A DNA stretch of 64,000 nucleotides, taken from assembly GCA_949775045.1 (NCBI GenBank), contig OX459099.1, positions 20,258,644 through 20,322,643 of the forward strand, written 5' to 3'. Each line of letters opens with the position of its first letter. Position 1 is the first letter of the stretch. Made by a program: the position numbers and the translations under genes. Origin of the DNA: Metridium senile (lineage: Eukaryota; Cnidaria; Anthozoa; Actiniaria; Metridiidae). The notes under the pieces were generated by a model. The model worked only from the letters and a program-made list of their open reading frames with translations. It was not told the origin of the DNA and ran no database searches. This document shows, in pieces, positions 47,062 to 60,400 of this stretch.

Positions 47062-47334
47062 TCAGGGTTCGTGCTACTCCTTGAAAACTCCTTAGATTTG
47101 ATTTACATTTTTAAGGGCACTTGAAAAGCCCTTGAATTTTAGAAAATCAACAAAAACTCCTAAATTCTAGCTAAAGTACGGTAAATTTTGATAAAATTTT
47201 TTTATTCTGTGCGACGTTGAATGACAGGAATATCATTTATATATTAAAGTTGTCGCAAAAAGTGCTTAAAAATTACTTTTTGGTCCTTGAAAACTCCTTA
47301 GATTTTGTTTACTGACATCAGCACGAACCCTGTA
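47062..47334. mobile_element. MITE-like element 'cagggttcgtgct'
   Basis: Ends cagggttcgtgct and agcacgaaccctg are inverted, with internal repeated ccttgaaaactccttagatt. No coding potential. Confidence 0.8.
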
Positions 47335-47537
47335 ATATCTAAGGTAAATTTGAACACAGTTAATGGAAACGCAGAATGAAGTGAATAAAGAATTGAAATG
47401 TGTTCAGTGTATAAGTGAAATACAGATGCATGAGAATGATAGTTATTCAAATTAGTCACCATATTTTAATTCGGTGTATGTAAATGCCTGCTTTTCATTT
47501 CTGTCATGCATGATTACTGCAAAGCAATGGGCAAGCA

Positions 47538-47932
47538 GAGGCACCAATAGGCCCATTGCAGCTAGAGGTCACATAAACCCACCTACATTAAATCTGGACA
47601 TCTGCAATGCCAAGATTAGCAATAAGTCAAAATTTCAGCTTTTGATTCTAAATACATAAGAAATAGCAAGGAAAGTAAATTGTGATATTTTCTATTTTCT
47701 GAAGGCTTACTCTTTTTGATCTCCAGTTTTATTTTCAAAACGAATCCTTAGAAAATACCCAATTTTATGGTGTGTTTTTTGTTGTTGTCATTTTATATGT
47801 ATTTAGATTCAAGAGCTGAAATTTCAAATTTTTGCTTATGTCTACATGCTCTTTCCATTCCTGTACATCATTTTGGCACAGCTGATGGATTTAAGGTAGG
47901 TCTAGCTGCAATGGGCCTATTCTAACCTTACA
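47538..47932. mobile_element. MITE-like element 'aggcccattgcagctaga'
   Basis: Ends aggcccattgcagctaga and tctagctgcaatgggcct are near-perfect inverted repeats. Internal arms ttttgattctaaatac / gtatttagattcaagag. No transposase. Confidence 0.85.
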
Positions 47933-48234
47933 TTTATTGGGTTTAACCATAACTTCAGCTACAATATTTTTAGTATTACAGCTTGTAGTTCATAAGTTTA
48001 TTTGAATCACAACCATATAATAGTAACAATATACTATTTATAAAAAATATAATAGAGCAAACACTATATCCATGAAATAATCAAACTGCTACTGTGAAAT
48101 ACTTCAATAGATCAAAGACAAGTAAAGTTGTAACAACGGAAGGTATTGCCGTCCATTTGTAATTGAAAATTTATGGTCGATTGATAGTAACCAAATATAG
48201 TCACTAAATAAAAGCATTGTTATAGTTACTTTTA

Positions 48235-48660
48235 GAGCAGTTTTCATTAACCTGTGAAACATTTAGTGTATCATACTTTAATGCACCTTCAAAAACTCAT
48301 TAACAATTCATGAGAAATTTTCAAAAGAAATCGTAACCGTGACAAGTGTTCAACTGAAGATATAGATTCACACTAATTTACATAAACTTTAACCTGAATT
48401 TTCTCCAATAAACTTTCATCAATCCTTGGTTTTTTTTACAAAAACACAAAATATAGGTTGGAGTTTTTGAAGTCGTTCAATAAACTCGCAGATCGTGTTT
48501 TATCAGGTTTAAAACCACTTGACTTTGCTGCGTGGTTTTAAATCCTGATAAAACACTCCTGCTCGTTTATTAAACATTACTAAATTCAATCATGTTCTTT
48601 GTTGTTATTTGACTTATAGCACTTTAACTAATACACTTGGATTCACAGGTTTACAGTGCG
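48235..48660. repeat. Nested interspersed repeats related to 31.4 kb and 23.1 kb families
   Basis: Outer pieces resemble the cattaacccgtgaaac family (48245-48300 and 48590-48650) and an inner diverged tgatttgcataag-type copy (48295-48560) contains the foldback gttttatcaggtttaaaacc / ggttttaaatcctgataaaac. Confidence 0.55.
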
Positions 48661-49320
48661 ACTACTGAAACCGGGGCCACCAAAACATAATATTATTATC
48701 CAAATATCACGATTGAGAATATGAACAATAGAATCTCTACAAATGTTTAGTTTTTTTGCTTTATAAAATGCTAATAATTTTCATTATATGTGAACGGAAT
48801 AGAGCAAGATTGAATAAGAAACATCTTAGCCTGTGAGAACTCGCTACAATTATTTTGTTTGAACTCAAAAACTATTCATTTTGGAATTTTTTTGCTATCA
48901 ATATTTTAAACGTTGTGAGAAGAAATTGGAACAAATATTTCCCCCAATATTCTTCTGAAGAATTTTATATTATGTTGCAAATTTACGATATTTTAATATT
49001 TCTACAGTATTTACACAAATACATCATTATGTACAACTGTTTCAAATGGGTTGTCCAAGTCAAATATAACACCCAGGCACAAATTAATAATCAAGAAATT
49101 ATGGACACAGGCCGCCCAACAATTCTATTTGAGTTTTTTTGAACAACACATACACCTTAAAAAAATGTTTTACTGCGAGCCATAATGAGAAAACAACATC
49201 ATTTAAGATTGGAGATGGGGTTCCTGTGGTTTTTCAGGTGTGACTTGTCAAAGACATGCATGGTGTTGAAAAAGTGCAGCAAGTTTTGGGCATACAACTA
49301 AAAATAAATAGTCAAGGTGA
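48660..49320. other. Intergenic sequence without recognised genes
   Basis: AT-rich, no supported exon. A piece at 48720-48830 (gaacaatagaatctctacaa) resembles 23905-23990, so it is probably old repeat. Confidence 0.4.
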
Positions 49321-49326
49321 TAACCA

Positions 49327-49368
49327 TTATTATTATTATTATTATTATTATCATCATCATCATCATCA

Positions 49369-49408
<40 letters not shown>

Positions 49409-49511
49409 CAGTTTTCTTTTTCTTCTTAACTATCAGAAATAGTAATATTTCCCCATAATATATTTTGACTTTTTAACATAGAATTAATAGTGTAAATAAC
49501 TTTTTCTTATC

Positions 49512-49604
<93 letters not shown>

Positions 49605-49625
49605 CATTATTATTATTATTATTAT
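49327..49625. repeat. ATT trinucleotide microsatellites (two blocks)
   Basis: (att)n/(atc)n at 49327-49408 and a longer (att)n of about 110 bp at 49514-49625, separated by about 100 bp of unique sequence. Confidence 0.95.
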
Positions 49626-49879
49626 TTAACAGCTTATAGTGTATATACCCATAATTCCTTTGTGCCTTGGAATTACCAATAATGCATTGGACAACCTTTT
49701 GAAAAATGATGTACGGTAATACGCAATATTCAATTTCTTTCAATATTTCCAATAATGTCCAGCAGATATTGGATATTATTAATATAATATTAACATAATA
49801 TCAATCTATATACATCATAGTATAGTGTCTTACACTAAGCATTAATGACTTAGGAACCATTTCCATGTAAGCTTACAGT

Positions 49880-50285
49880 GGTCCGATACAACCCCACCTG
49901 AAACTGTGCATTGTGAAAGAGCAAGCTAGTAATCAAATGGGCATTGGGACGGACCATTTGATATTTGAGGGGGGAGGTGAGGTTGGGAGGTATTGAGCAA
50001 TTTTTTGGTGCAGGATATTTATTTTTACCCTGTGCAGGATATATTTTTCAGATTTGCACAACATTTTTTTTTCAGGTTTTTTTTGTTGTTTTGCACAATA
50101 TTTTTTTTCAAGGTTTTATTAAGTTGTGCTCAATTTTTTGGGGGAACCCCATTATGGTCCATCCCTTGGGTCATTTCGTTTTAAAGCAGCTGCATCAAGA
50201 TCTAATAATGTCCTTTCAGTTACTTGCTCATGAATATCTTTCACTGTGCATGCAAAGTTCCAGGTGGGGTTGTACTTAACCATTT
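49880..50285. mobile_element. MITE-like element with 'acaaccccacct' ends
   Basis: Left gtccgatacaaccccacctg then aaactgtgca; right tgcatgcaaagttccaggtg then gggttgtacttaac, inverted. T-rich interior with repeated tgcaggatat / tgcacaa. An open frame of about 100 codons here is not conserved-looking coding sequence. Confidence 0.7.
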
Positions 50286-50840
50286 CTGAAAATACTGGAA
50301 GCTAATGCTGAATGACTTTCATTCATCTCAATTAATCTAATGTACATCATAGCTTGCAATATTCTTCCGTTAATCAAACACAATTTGTCTAGACAACTAA
50401 TTACTTGAACTGTACACAACGGTCGATGTGAACATAAAACAGATAGAAATGTAATTTTGAATAGAAAATTGAGCCAAAAATGCCAATGTCTTATTGAAAT
50501 AATTATTTTAACGAAATGATACTTACTAGAGTATATCTCTGGGACTGTTTTTTTTTTTCCATTGAACTGTCGTTCATGACTTCTTTGTTTGTAAAATAGA
50601 CAAATTGTGTTTGATTGATGGAAGAGAATCACTAAAAAACTTCACAAACTCTGTTGGGCGCGTAGCAAATACTATTATCTCAATCAAAATATTGAAGTCC
50701 TGAGAATAAGACATTGTACAGTTATATTATATCCAAGAGAGACATCTAGCAGAATAGAATTTTGACAATAAATAGTCGAGCAGCAGTGATATAGACAGCC
50801 CCTCTAGAGTAGTATGTTGGAATTTGACTCTAGAAGAATC

Positions 50841-50852
50841 TTACTGCCAAAC
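50841..50852 (-). CDS. TRAF7: TRAF7 terminal 12-nt coding exon
   Basis: Acceptor TTATTTTGTAG then GTTTGGCAGTAA, encoding Val-Trp-Gln-stop, in phase with the previous exon. Human ends Val-Trp-Thr-Cys. The exon continues as 3' UTR to the left. Confidence 0.85.
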   Translation of the reverse strand, partial: VWQ

Positions 50853-52285
50853 CTACAAAATAACAATAGCATAAGTTGATAGCATAAGTTTTAACATATT
50901 TTATTACCGGTAGTCAGAATTTATCTTAATCACAAAGCCGCTACCAGTAATCATGTGCAAATGGCAGCCCAGCAAGTCTCACTTTGACTTAATAAAACAA
51001 AAGCACCATGAGTCAAGGCTTGCCGGGCTAAAGCTTGAAATGCTAGTAATGTTAAATTAACATTTTTTTTACGGTGTTACTAATTCCATTCTATTACCTA
51101 TCGTTTATATCAAACACCGACGCAGCCTATGTACTAGTTTACTCACTAGTTTCTATTTCTATTTTTTACGGTGTTACAAATTTCATTCTATTACCTATCG
51201 TTTATATCAAACACCGACGCAGCCTGTACTAGTTTACTCACTAGTTTCTATTTCTATTTTTTATGGTGTTACAAATTTCATTCTATTACCTATCGTTTAT
51301 ATCAAACAACGGCGCAGCCTATACTAGTTGACTCGCTTGTTTCTATTTCTATTTTTTACGGCGTTACAAATTCCAATCTATTACCTATCGTTTATATCAA
51401 ACAACGGCGCAGCCTATACTAGTTTACTCGCTAGTTTCCATTAAATAATTATCAAGGGAGGATTCATAGTAAAATGGTTTATATTGAGCCAGCACTTATA
51501 ATTCAACTTTATACATGATTGAAGAACTAATTAGATTATTTTAGTCTATTTTGTTATATTGTTGGTTACCTTGACAGTGCTATCCACAGCACCAGAAAAT
51601 ATTCTTCCTTTAGAGAGGGCTAAGGCTGCTACGCTACCTTGATGTCGAAGAAGTGTCTGAATACATGTAAAGTTTTCCAGATTCCAAACCTACAATTAAA
51701 ATATATTTTAGATAGAAATATTTGTATTTATATATATCACAACAACAGCTTGGTATGGTCATATAGCACAAACAAGTACAACCAAAATATGCTATGGTCA
51801 TCGCGAAATAGTAAGCAATTGCAATAATTATTATAGAAGCCTGAAAAACATTTTCTTTGTCTACAATTGTGGACGTGGGGATCATCAAAGAAACAAACGG
51901 TTTAAAGAGCAGGGGCATCTTTTCTCTCATTGGTACAGTGGAAACAGTTGTCTCTGCCAGCATAGAACTTTACAGTGCGGACACTCCAACCAGGACCACT
52001 TAAACAAAATATCCAATTAACCAATCAATGTGATATTCCAATCAATGAGCCAATGAGGTACCTGATGGATGTAAACAATAAAGATAGCACCAAAATGTTG
52101 AAAGTAACAATTGGTCAGAATAACCCATTGTACAAATATCATAATTTGATCGGGCAGTCTTGCCTAAGTGGTCCTGGTTGGAGTGTCTGCACTGTAACAA
52201 ATGTATGGAGCTAAATGTTTAGGTAGAGTATAAGGCAAACTAGTTTGATGCAAGTCTTCCTTTAATGTTAGTTTGACATTCATGT

Positions 52286-52355
<70 letters not shown>

Positions 52356-53152
52356 TAATAATACTTTAATAATAATAATTACAATCATTGAAATCTATAT
52401 AAAATTACATCGTGTATCTAAAATCGTTGTCACAGTACATGCATAAAAGTAGTAATAATTTAGAAAATTCAAAGAAAGGATAGAGGAAAATTGTGTATAT
52501 AAAAAAAATCTATACAATCTCTTAAAAATATAATATACAAATCTAAAAAAATGAAGTAAAACTAACTAAAATCTATAAGCGGCATTCTATTGTTTCGATT
52601 TCTAAATCAATGTTTTTAATATCACATTTTGCTCTTTTTAGTGTCCGTGAGCCTCTTAAGCATACAAGAGCCGATCTAATTAGAGAAAATGACGTTTTGG
52701 CTCTGATCCATGATATTGTTTGGGCATAGGGCTCTCCCTTTTTGTTGGCGATAAGTTCTGCTAGACGGCTATGATATCTTTGACATTCTTTTCCCATGCC
52801 TCTGGTAGTAGTAAAAACCAGTGGAGTGAATGTACCCTGCTCTACTTGGATAATCCTATCCGCGTATAGACGCTTCTTTTCGTTTTCGTGCTTTCTGTAA
52901 ATCTGTTGTGGTTCTAGGTCATAATACGATTCTGCATTCGGGTGGCAAACCCTTACGTCAAAAAAGGCAGAACGTTGTCTTTCCCAGAATCCATGTGCAT
53001 GAACGTCCAATCTTGCATCTGGGGCGTTATTTGTCCCTTTACGCAAGTGCTCTCCTGAGATCTCTTGCAACACAGGTTCGATCTCTACGTCGTTGCAGAC
53101 CATATTGAGTAGCTCAGCCTCGAGATCACGAAGCTCGTTATGGCGCAATATC

Positions 53153-53226
<74 letters not shown>

Positions 53227-53314
53227 CGTAATCGGCACCAAAACTGAATATTGCCTAGAAAATTTCCGCAATACTCATTACATGTAAACCAAGAAAAGTT
53301 TAAATAAACGATAC

Positions 53315-53345
<31 letters not shown>

Positions 53346-54411
53346 GACAACTATTATTTAACAATTATTATCATCATCATCATCAATATCATCATCATCA
53401 TCATCGTTACCCTTAGTGATCTATCATAAGATGCACTAAACAGCTTGCTTTGTCCTGGTGCATTAAGAACAGCTAGTGCATAAACTGTACCAACATGACC
53501 TACAAATCAATAATAGCCTTATTAATAATACACTGAATCGAAAAATGGCATCTAATTTAAATTGAATAACTATAGAGATTCGAAGTGTGACAATTTTCCT
53601 ATTCAGATAATTTTTTCATAGAATGCTAGTCAAAAAATAGGCTGCCCAAAAATTTGGAATCATTTGTATTGTTAAACGGCCAAGTTATGAATTTTTGAAT
53701 GTAAAATTTTCTCGTTACAAAGTCTCTTATTACTTTATATATGTGGGTCTGATCCACGGTTATATGATGTGTGTATGATTATGATCGTCGCGGAGAAATA
53801 AGCAATTTATGTAATTGCAAGTATAGAAGCCCGAAAAATATTTGGGACTTCAACGGGATTTGAACCCATGACCTTTGCACCCCGTCCGGTACCTTTGCAC
53901 CGGTACTGCAAAGGTCATGGGTTCAATTCCCGAATTTTTTTTGGGCTTCTATAATTGCAATTACATAAATTGCTTATTTCTCTGCGACGATCATAATCAT
54001 ACACAAAACTCTTATTACTTTGTGTGGAGTGAAATCTACATTCAAAAATTCATATCTCGGCCGTTTCACACTTAAATGAACCCAAATTTTCAGCCACCTT
54101 TTTTTTGACTAGCATTCTATGATAAAAGTAGTCTGAATATGAAAAGATAAAAAAACAAAATTTTGACGTCATCACTTTGATACTCTATTGTTCTTGGCTT
54201 GCTAGCCTCTCACACATATGTAAGTTTATTGTTTTCCATCGTGAACACAAGGCTAGCCAGTCAAGCATAATAGGAGATCAATATTGGATATGGCTTGCAG
54301 GATGATAATATTTTCTTAATCATTAAGATCGCTTACCATTGAGAGTTTCGACAAGCTTATGGGTGCTTGCATCCCATAACTGAAGAAAAAAAATAAAATG
54401 ATCATTAGCTT

Positions 54412-54457
<46 letters not shown>

Positions 54458-57400
54458 CAATTAAAACAATAATATTGTCTGTCTGTCTGTGTGTAAGGCA
54501 ATTAATTACAATCCTTTAAAGATATGTCTAGTGGTTTAAGGAATAATTGCCTCTTGTGTTGGGGTCACCAACCTTGCCATTTGTCCAGCTGTCTGTCTGT
54601 GTGTTGGTCCATTTAATAATTTACAGTGATTTTGCATTATATACATGTTTATTATATGGATATTAGTGTTTTACCGGAAACTAAAACACTCGTATTTTCC
54701 ATATTTTCACTTCTTAGTAGTGAAGATATGAAAAAATTATGTACCAAATGTCCCATATGTACGCGCGCAGCCTTAAAAAAATATTTTCTTTTTTGTCCAT
54801 CAAATAAAAAGAACATTACATGTTGGCTTGAAGATATGAATTTTATTTTCTCGTGTTAAAAACAACATTTTACTCACCCACTGCGCTCTCTTGTAAAATA
54901 TTGTTTTCACCACTCGAAAATAAAATTCATATCTTCACGCCACCGTGTAATATCCTCTTTATAATTATCAAGTCTAGTACTAATTTACCTGAATACAGTT
55001 CTCATATGTACCACATATAACAAATTCCTTGGTGACTGCTAGAGAGTACACACTACCACCTGTAGTCTGCAGTACACGGACACACTCTAACGTATCAAGA
55101 TCCCATAACTGGACATAACAAACAAGCTTTAGATTATTATGTTATCTAGAACAGGTTCTCATTTAAATCTGTACTTATGCAAATTGTGTTGATGTGTGCT
55201 TAACACACAGATCAACCAATCAGAGTATATTATTTCTGAAGTGAACTTCTCTAATTGGTTGATCTGTGTGTTTAGCACACATCAACAAAATTTGCATAAA
55301 TACAGATTTAAATGGGAAAGTACAGATTTAAATGGGAACCTGTTCTAGATAAAATAGTGGTGATGATGGTGCTGGTAATGGTGGTGATGATGGTACAACG
55401 GTGGCGATAGTGATGATGATCATATGATGATGCTAGTGATGATGACAATAATGATGACGATGATGACAATGATGATGTTGCTGGTGAAGGTGATGGTGAT
55501 GGTTGTGATGATGATGATGATGGTGGTGATGACCATGATGATGATGACCATGGCAATGAAAATGATGGTGGTGATAGTGATGATTTATGATGATAGTTAT
55601 ATTGATGGTGATTATATGACAGTAATGATGATCTTGGTGATGATGGTGATAGTGAGGGTGGTGATAATGACCATGATGATGATGATGATGATGATGTTGG
55701 TGATATTAATGAAGATGATGATGATGACAATGATGATTATATACAACAGGTTCCCATTTAAATCTGTACTTTCCCATTTATATCTGTACTTATGCAAATT
55801 TTGTTGATGTGTGCTAAACACACAGATCAACCAATCAGAGAAGTTCACTTCAGAAATAATATACTCTGATTGGCTGATCTGTGTGTTTAGCACACATCAA
55901 CACAATTTGCATAAGTACAGATTTAAATGGGAAAGTACAGATTTAAATGGAAACCTGTTATAGATGTTATTGGTGATGATGGTAGTGATGGTGGTAGTGA
56001 TGGTGGTAGTGATGATGGTAGTGATGATGGTAGTGATGATGGTAGTGATGATGGTAGTGATGATGGTAGTGATGATGATGGTAGTGATGATGGTAGTGAT
56101 GGTAGTGATGATGGTAGTGGTGATGATGGTAGTGATGATGGTAGTGATGATGGTAGTGATGATGGTAGTGATGATGGTAGTGATGATGGTAGTGATGATG
56201 GTAGTGATGATGGTAGTGATGATGGTAGTGATGATGATGGTAGTGATGATGGTAGTGATGATGGTAGTGATGATGGTAGTGATGATGGTAGTGGTGATGA
56301 TGGTAGTGATGATGGTAGTGATGATGGTAGTGATGATGGTAGTGATGATGGTAGTGATGATGGTAGTGATGATGGTAGTGATGATGGTAGTGATGATGGT
56401 AGTGATGATGATGGTAGTGATGATGGTAGTGATGATGGTAGTGATGATGATGGTAGTGATGATGGTAGTGATGATGGTAGTGGTGATGGTAGTGATGATG
56501 GTAGTGATGATGATGGTAGTGATGGTGGTAGTGATGATGGTAGTGATGATGGTAGTGATGATGGTAGTGATGATGGTAGTGATGATGGTAGTGATGATGA
56601 TGGTAGTGATGATGGTAGTGATGATGGTAGTGATGATGATGGTAGTGATTATGGTAGTGATGATGGTAGTGGTGATGGTAGTGATGATGGTAGTGATGAT
56701 GATGGTAGTGATGGTGGTAGTGATGATGGTAGTGATGATGGTAGTGATGATGGTAGTGATGATGGTAGTGATGATGGTAGTGATGATGATGGTAGTGATG
56801 ATGGTAGTGATGATGGTAGTGATGATGATGGTAGTGATGATGGTAGTGATGATGGTAGTGGTGATGGTAGTGATGATGGTAGTGATGATGATGGTAGTGA
56901 TGATGGTAGTGATGATGGTAGTGATGACGGTAGTGATGATGGTAGTGGTGATGGTAGTGGTGATGGTAGTGATGATGGTAGTGATGATGGTAGTGATGAT
57001 GGTAGTGATGATGGTAGTGATGATGGTAGTGATGATGATGGTAGTGATGATGGTAGTGATGATGGTAGTGATGATGATGGTAGTGATTATGGTAGTGATG
57101 ATGGTAGTGGTGATGGTAGTGATGATGGTAGTGATGATGATGGTAGTGATGGTGGTAGTGATGATGGTAGTGATGATGGTAGTGATGATGGTAGTGATGA
57201 TGGTAGTGATGATGGTAGTGATGATGATGGTAGTGATGATGGTAGTGATGATGGTAGTGATGATGATGGTAGTGATGATGGTAGTGATGATGGTAGTGGT
57301 GATGGTAGTGATGATGGTAGTGATGATGATGGTAGTGATGATGGTAGTGATGATGGTAGTGATGACGGTAGTGATGATGGTAGTGGTGATGGTAGTGGTG

Positions 57401-60400
57401 ATGGTAGTGATGATGGTAGTGATGATGGTAGTGATGATGATGGTAGTGATGATGGTAGTGGTGATGGTAGTGATGATGGTAGTGATGATGATGGTAGTGA
57501 TGATGGTAGTGATGATGGTAGTGATGATGGTAGTGATGACGGTAGTGATGATGGTAGTGATGATGGTAGTGATGATGGTAGTGATGGTGGTAGTGATGAT
57601 GGTAGTGATGATGGTAGTGATGATGGTAGTGGTGATGGTAGTGATGATGGTAGTGATGATGATGGTAGTGATGATGGTAGTGATGATGGTAGTGATGATG
57701 GTAGTGGTGATGGTAGTGATGATGGTAGTGATGATGATGGTAGTGATGATGGTAGTGATGATGGTAGTGATGACGGTAGTGATGATGGTAGTGATGATGG
57801 TAGTGATGGTGGTAGTGATGATGGTAGTGATGATGGTAGTGATGATGGTAGTGGTGATGTTGATAGTGATGATTACTGTATACTTTGCTTTGCTACCCAT
57901 AAGATATATCTAACCTTAATAGTTTGATAGGATCCGCTATAAAGAAAGGTATCTGTAGCAACCAGGGCCCGCACCCAGTGATTAAGACCTGTCAACTCCT
58001 TGACTTGACCCATATTACTGAGATTCCACACCTAATAAAAACATAAAAATACATAACTTGAACACAATCCTTTTCCTTATAACCATAGAAATATTTTAGA
58101 AATCGTTTATTGTTCGTTGAACAACTCAGAAACTATATCACCGCAAGATGTTTGACTGATGTGTAGTATGATAAACCTTTGTAGTTAGAGTTGTTTTTGA
58201 GTTGTTCAAAAACATTTATAGGTGCCCATGGTTTTTCAATTCGCACTGTAAATATCTACACTACACTCCCAAACCTACATTGTGGTTACGTCAAAGAACC
58301 ATTGGACAACACTGCATGGCCATGACCCTTAAGGCCCAGGCAAACGGCTTTAACATTTGCTTCAACATCCGTTCGATTTTATTGAATGGAAATGTTGAAG
58401 CCATTTGCCACCCCCTTTCAACATTATTGAACACAGGGTTCCCATACACTAACCTTAATCATTTTCAACGATCCACTGAATAATGTATCCCTTTTAGAGA
58501 CCAGTGTACATACAGGGTTCTCATGACCTTCTAGTGACTGGATTAACTCTAGTCTTTCAATGCACCAAATCTAGTATCAAAGATAGATATTGAAATATAA
58601 AGTGAATGATAAAAATTATTCATAGATTTCCTTATTTGAACAGTGGTTATGTTGTTGGTGATAAAGACAGTGGTGGTGATAATTATGATGATTAAGAATG
58701 ACGTGATAACGATGATGATCAGAGCAGACTTTGAATGACTATGAAAAGCTCATGGCACCAACATGGACAAGACACATAAAAAATTCTCATCAAGGCACGT
58801 AGATTGTACTGTCATACGAAATCTGCTCTATGAAGATGATGATAATAATGATGATAGAATATACAATATTATAATCAAAATGGTGATGATAATAATATTG
58901 ATTTGTGAAAATTATAATGATGAATATGATGATCATGATTGCGATTATGATCTGATAATAATGGTGATGGTAATAATGAATATTGATTTTTATTAATAAT
59001 GATAATGATGATGGTGATAATGATAATGGTGATAATGATAATGATGATAATGATAATAATGATGATTATGATAATAATGATTATGATAATGATAATAATG
59101 ATGATGTTAATTATAATGATAATGATGATTATGATAATCATGGTGATGGTGATAATAATGATAATCATAACATCTTCCAACATCACTTACATTAATTGTA
59201 CAATCAGAGGAACCACTGAACAGCAATTTTCTACAAGAAACCACAACCTTAGTATATACACAAGGAAACTTTAATAAGATGTTTTGAAGTACAACAAGTT
59301 ATAAATAGTAGGGATATAAACGCAACATTTCGGTGACGTACGCCCAACATCGTTTTTTTCCCTATGGGCCAAACTCTTTGTATAAACATGCAAATTTGTT
59401 GTCTATTTTCTCTAGGACCTTGACAATTCTCTTTTCAATCATAAGTTTGAAAATGGTGTCGGACGTACACCAAAATGTCAAGTTTATTTCCCTACTAATT
59501 TTTATAAGGAAACATTCATTATTAATAGTATATATGTCACTTACTCATGTGTGCGTAGCGCCAGTACAATCCCAGTATGTCCCTCTAATGTTTTAACACA
59601 TTTATATGTTGTCAAAGTGTCCCAAACCTGTAGAAACAACGGAAATAACTTAAATCACCTCTGTGGTATCAACTGGCTAAGACAATAAGGTGCTCAACTG
59701 ACATGTGTGAGGCCACTGGTTCAAATCCAGTCTGGGGTCATATCCGGTCTGGGGTCATATCCAGTCTGGGGTCATATCCATTTACACTCTTACTAGAAGT
59801 GTATCATACATTTCTTTTAATTAATTCTATATGCATGTGAGAAACAACAACTATACGTTTAAAAGCCAACATAGTGAGAACAAACTCTGTTCTTGTCTAA
59901 GCAAACACAATCCATTCCCTTGATGACACTTCTACATTTATTAATTCATCTTAAATGTTTTATTCAAAGTTCATTACTGCTGAAAATGTTGATATCAAAT
60001 TACAAATAAATACAGTAGGGCTCGAAATTATAGGGAAAAACATTTGGCATGCCACTTCCAGATAAATGTACACAGTGAAGATGATTTCCAGTCAATTTTG
60101 ACTGCAATATTTTTATCCATTTAGCAGTTCAAACATTACTATTTTTGCCTGACAAACCTTAAATTTGGCCTGACATTTGGCCATTGGCAGGCAGCTATTT
60201 GGAGCCCTGGAATATTGTTATTATCATGATTATAATTATGATCATACCACTGTATTACCTTTATTGACTTATCTGATGATCCACTGAATAACAGATCCCC
60301 ATGAACACACAATGCCCAAACAGGACCCTATTTAATTGACAATTACATTAATTAACAAAGTTTGGTGTCTAGTTAAGCCTGGTTAATTCACACGAATGTC

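Noticed and set aside
49965..50279. 104-codon open frame, hydrophobic and Phe-rich
   Set aside because: Lies inside an inverted-repeat element and is driven by T-rich runs; no conserved motif.
52573..53271. 232-codon frame considered as a host gene
   Set aside because: It begins in a triplet tract without a start context, lies in a TRAF7 intron and matches a retroelement-type C terminus.
55897..57927. Three overlapping frames of about 650 codons (Gly-Ser-Asp-Asp, Met-Val and Ile-Thr repeats)
   Set aside because: Artefact of the GATGATGGTAGT satellite inside a TRAF7 intron. The Gly-Ser-Asp frame looks protein-like but lies between two WD40 exons on the opposite strand.
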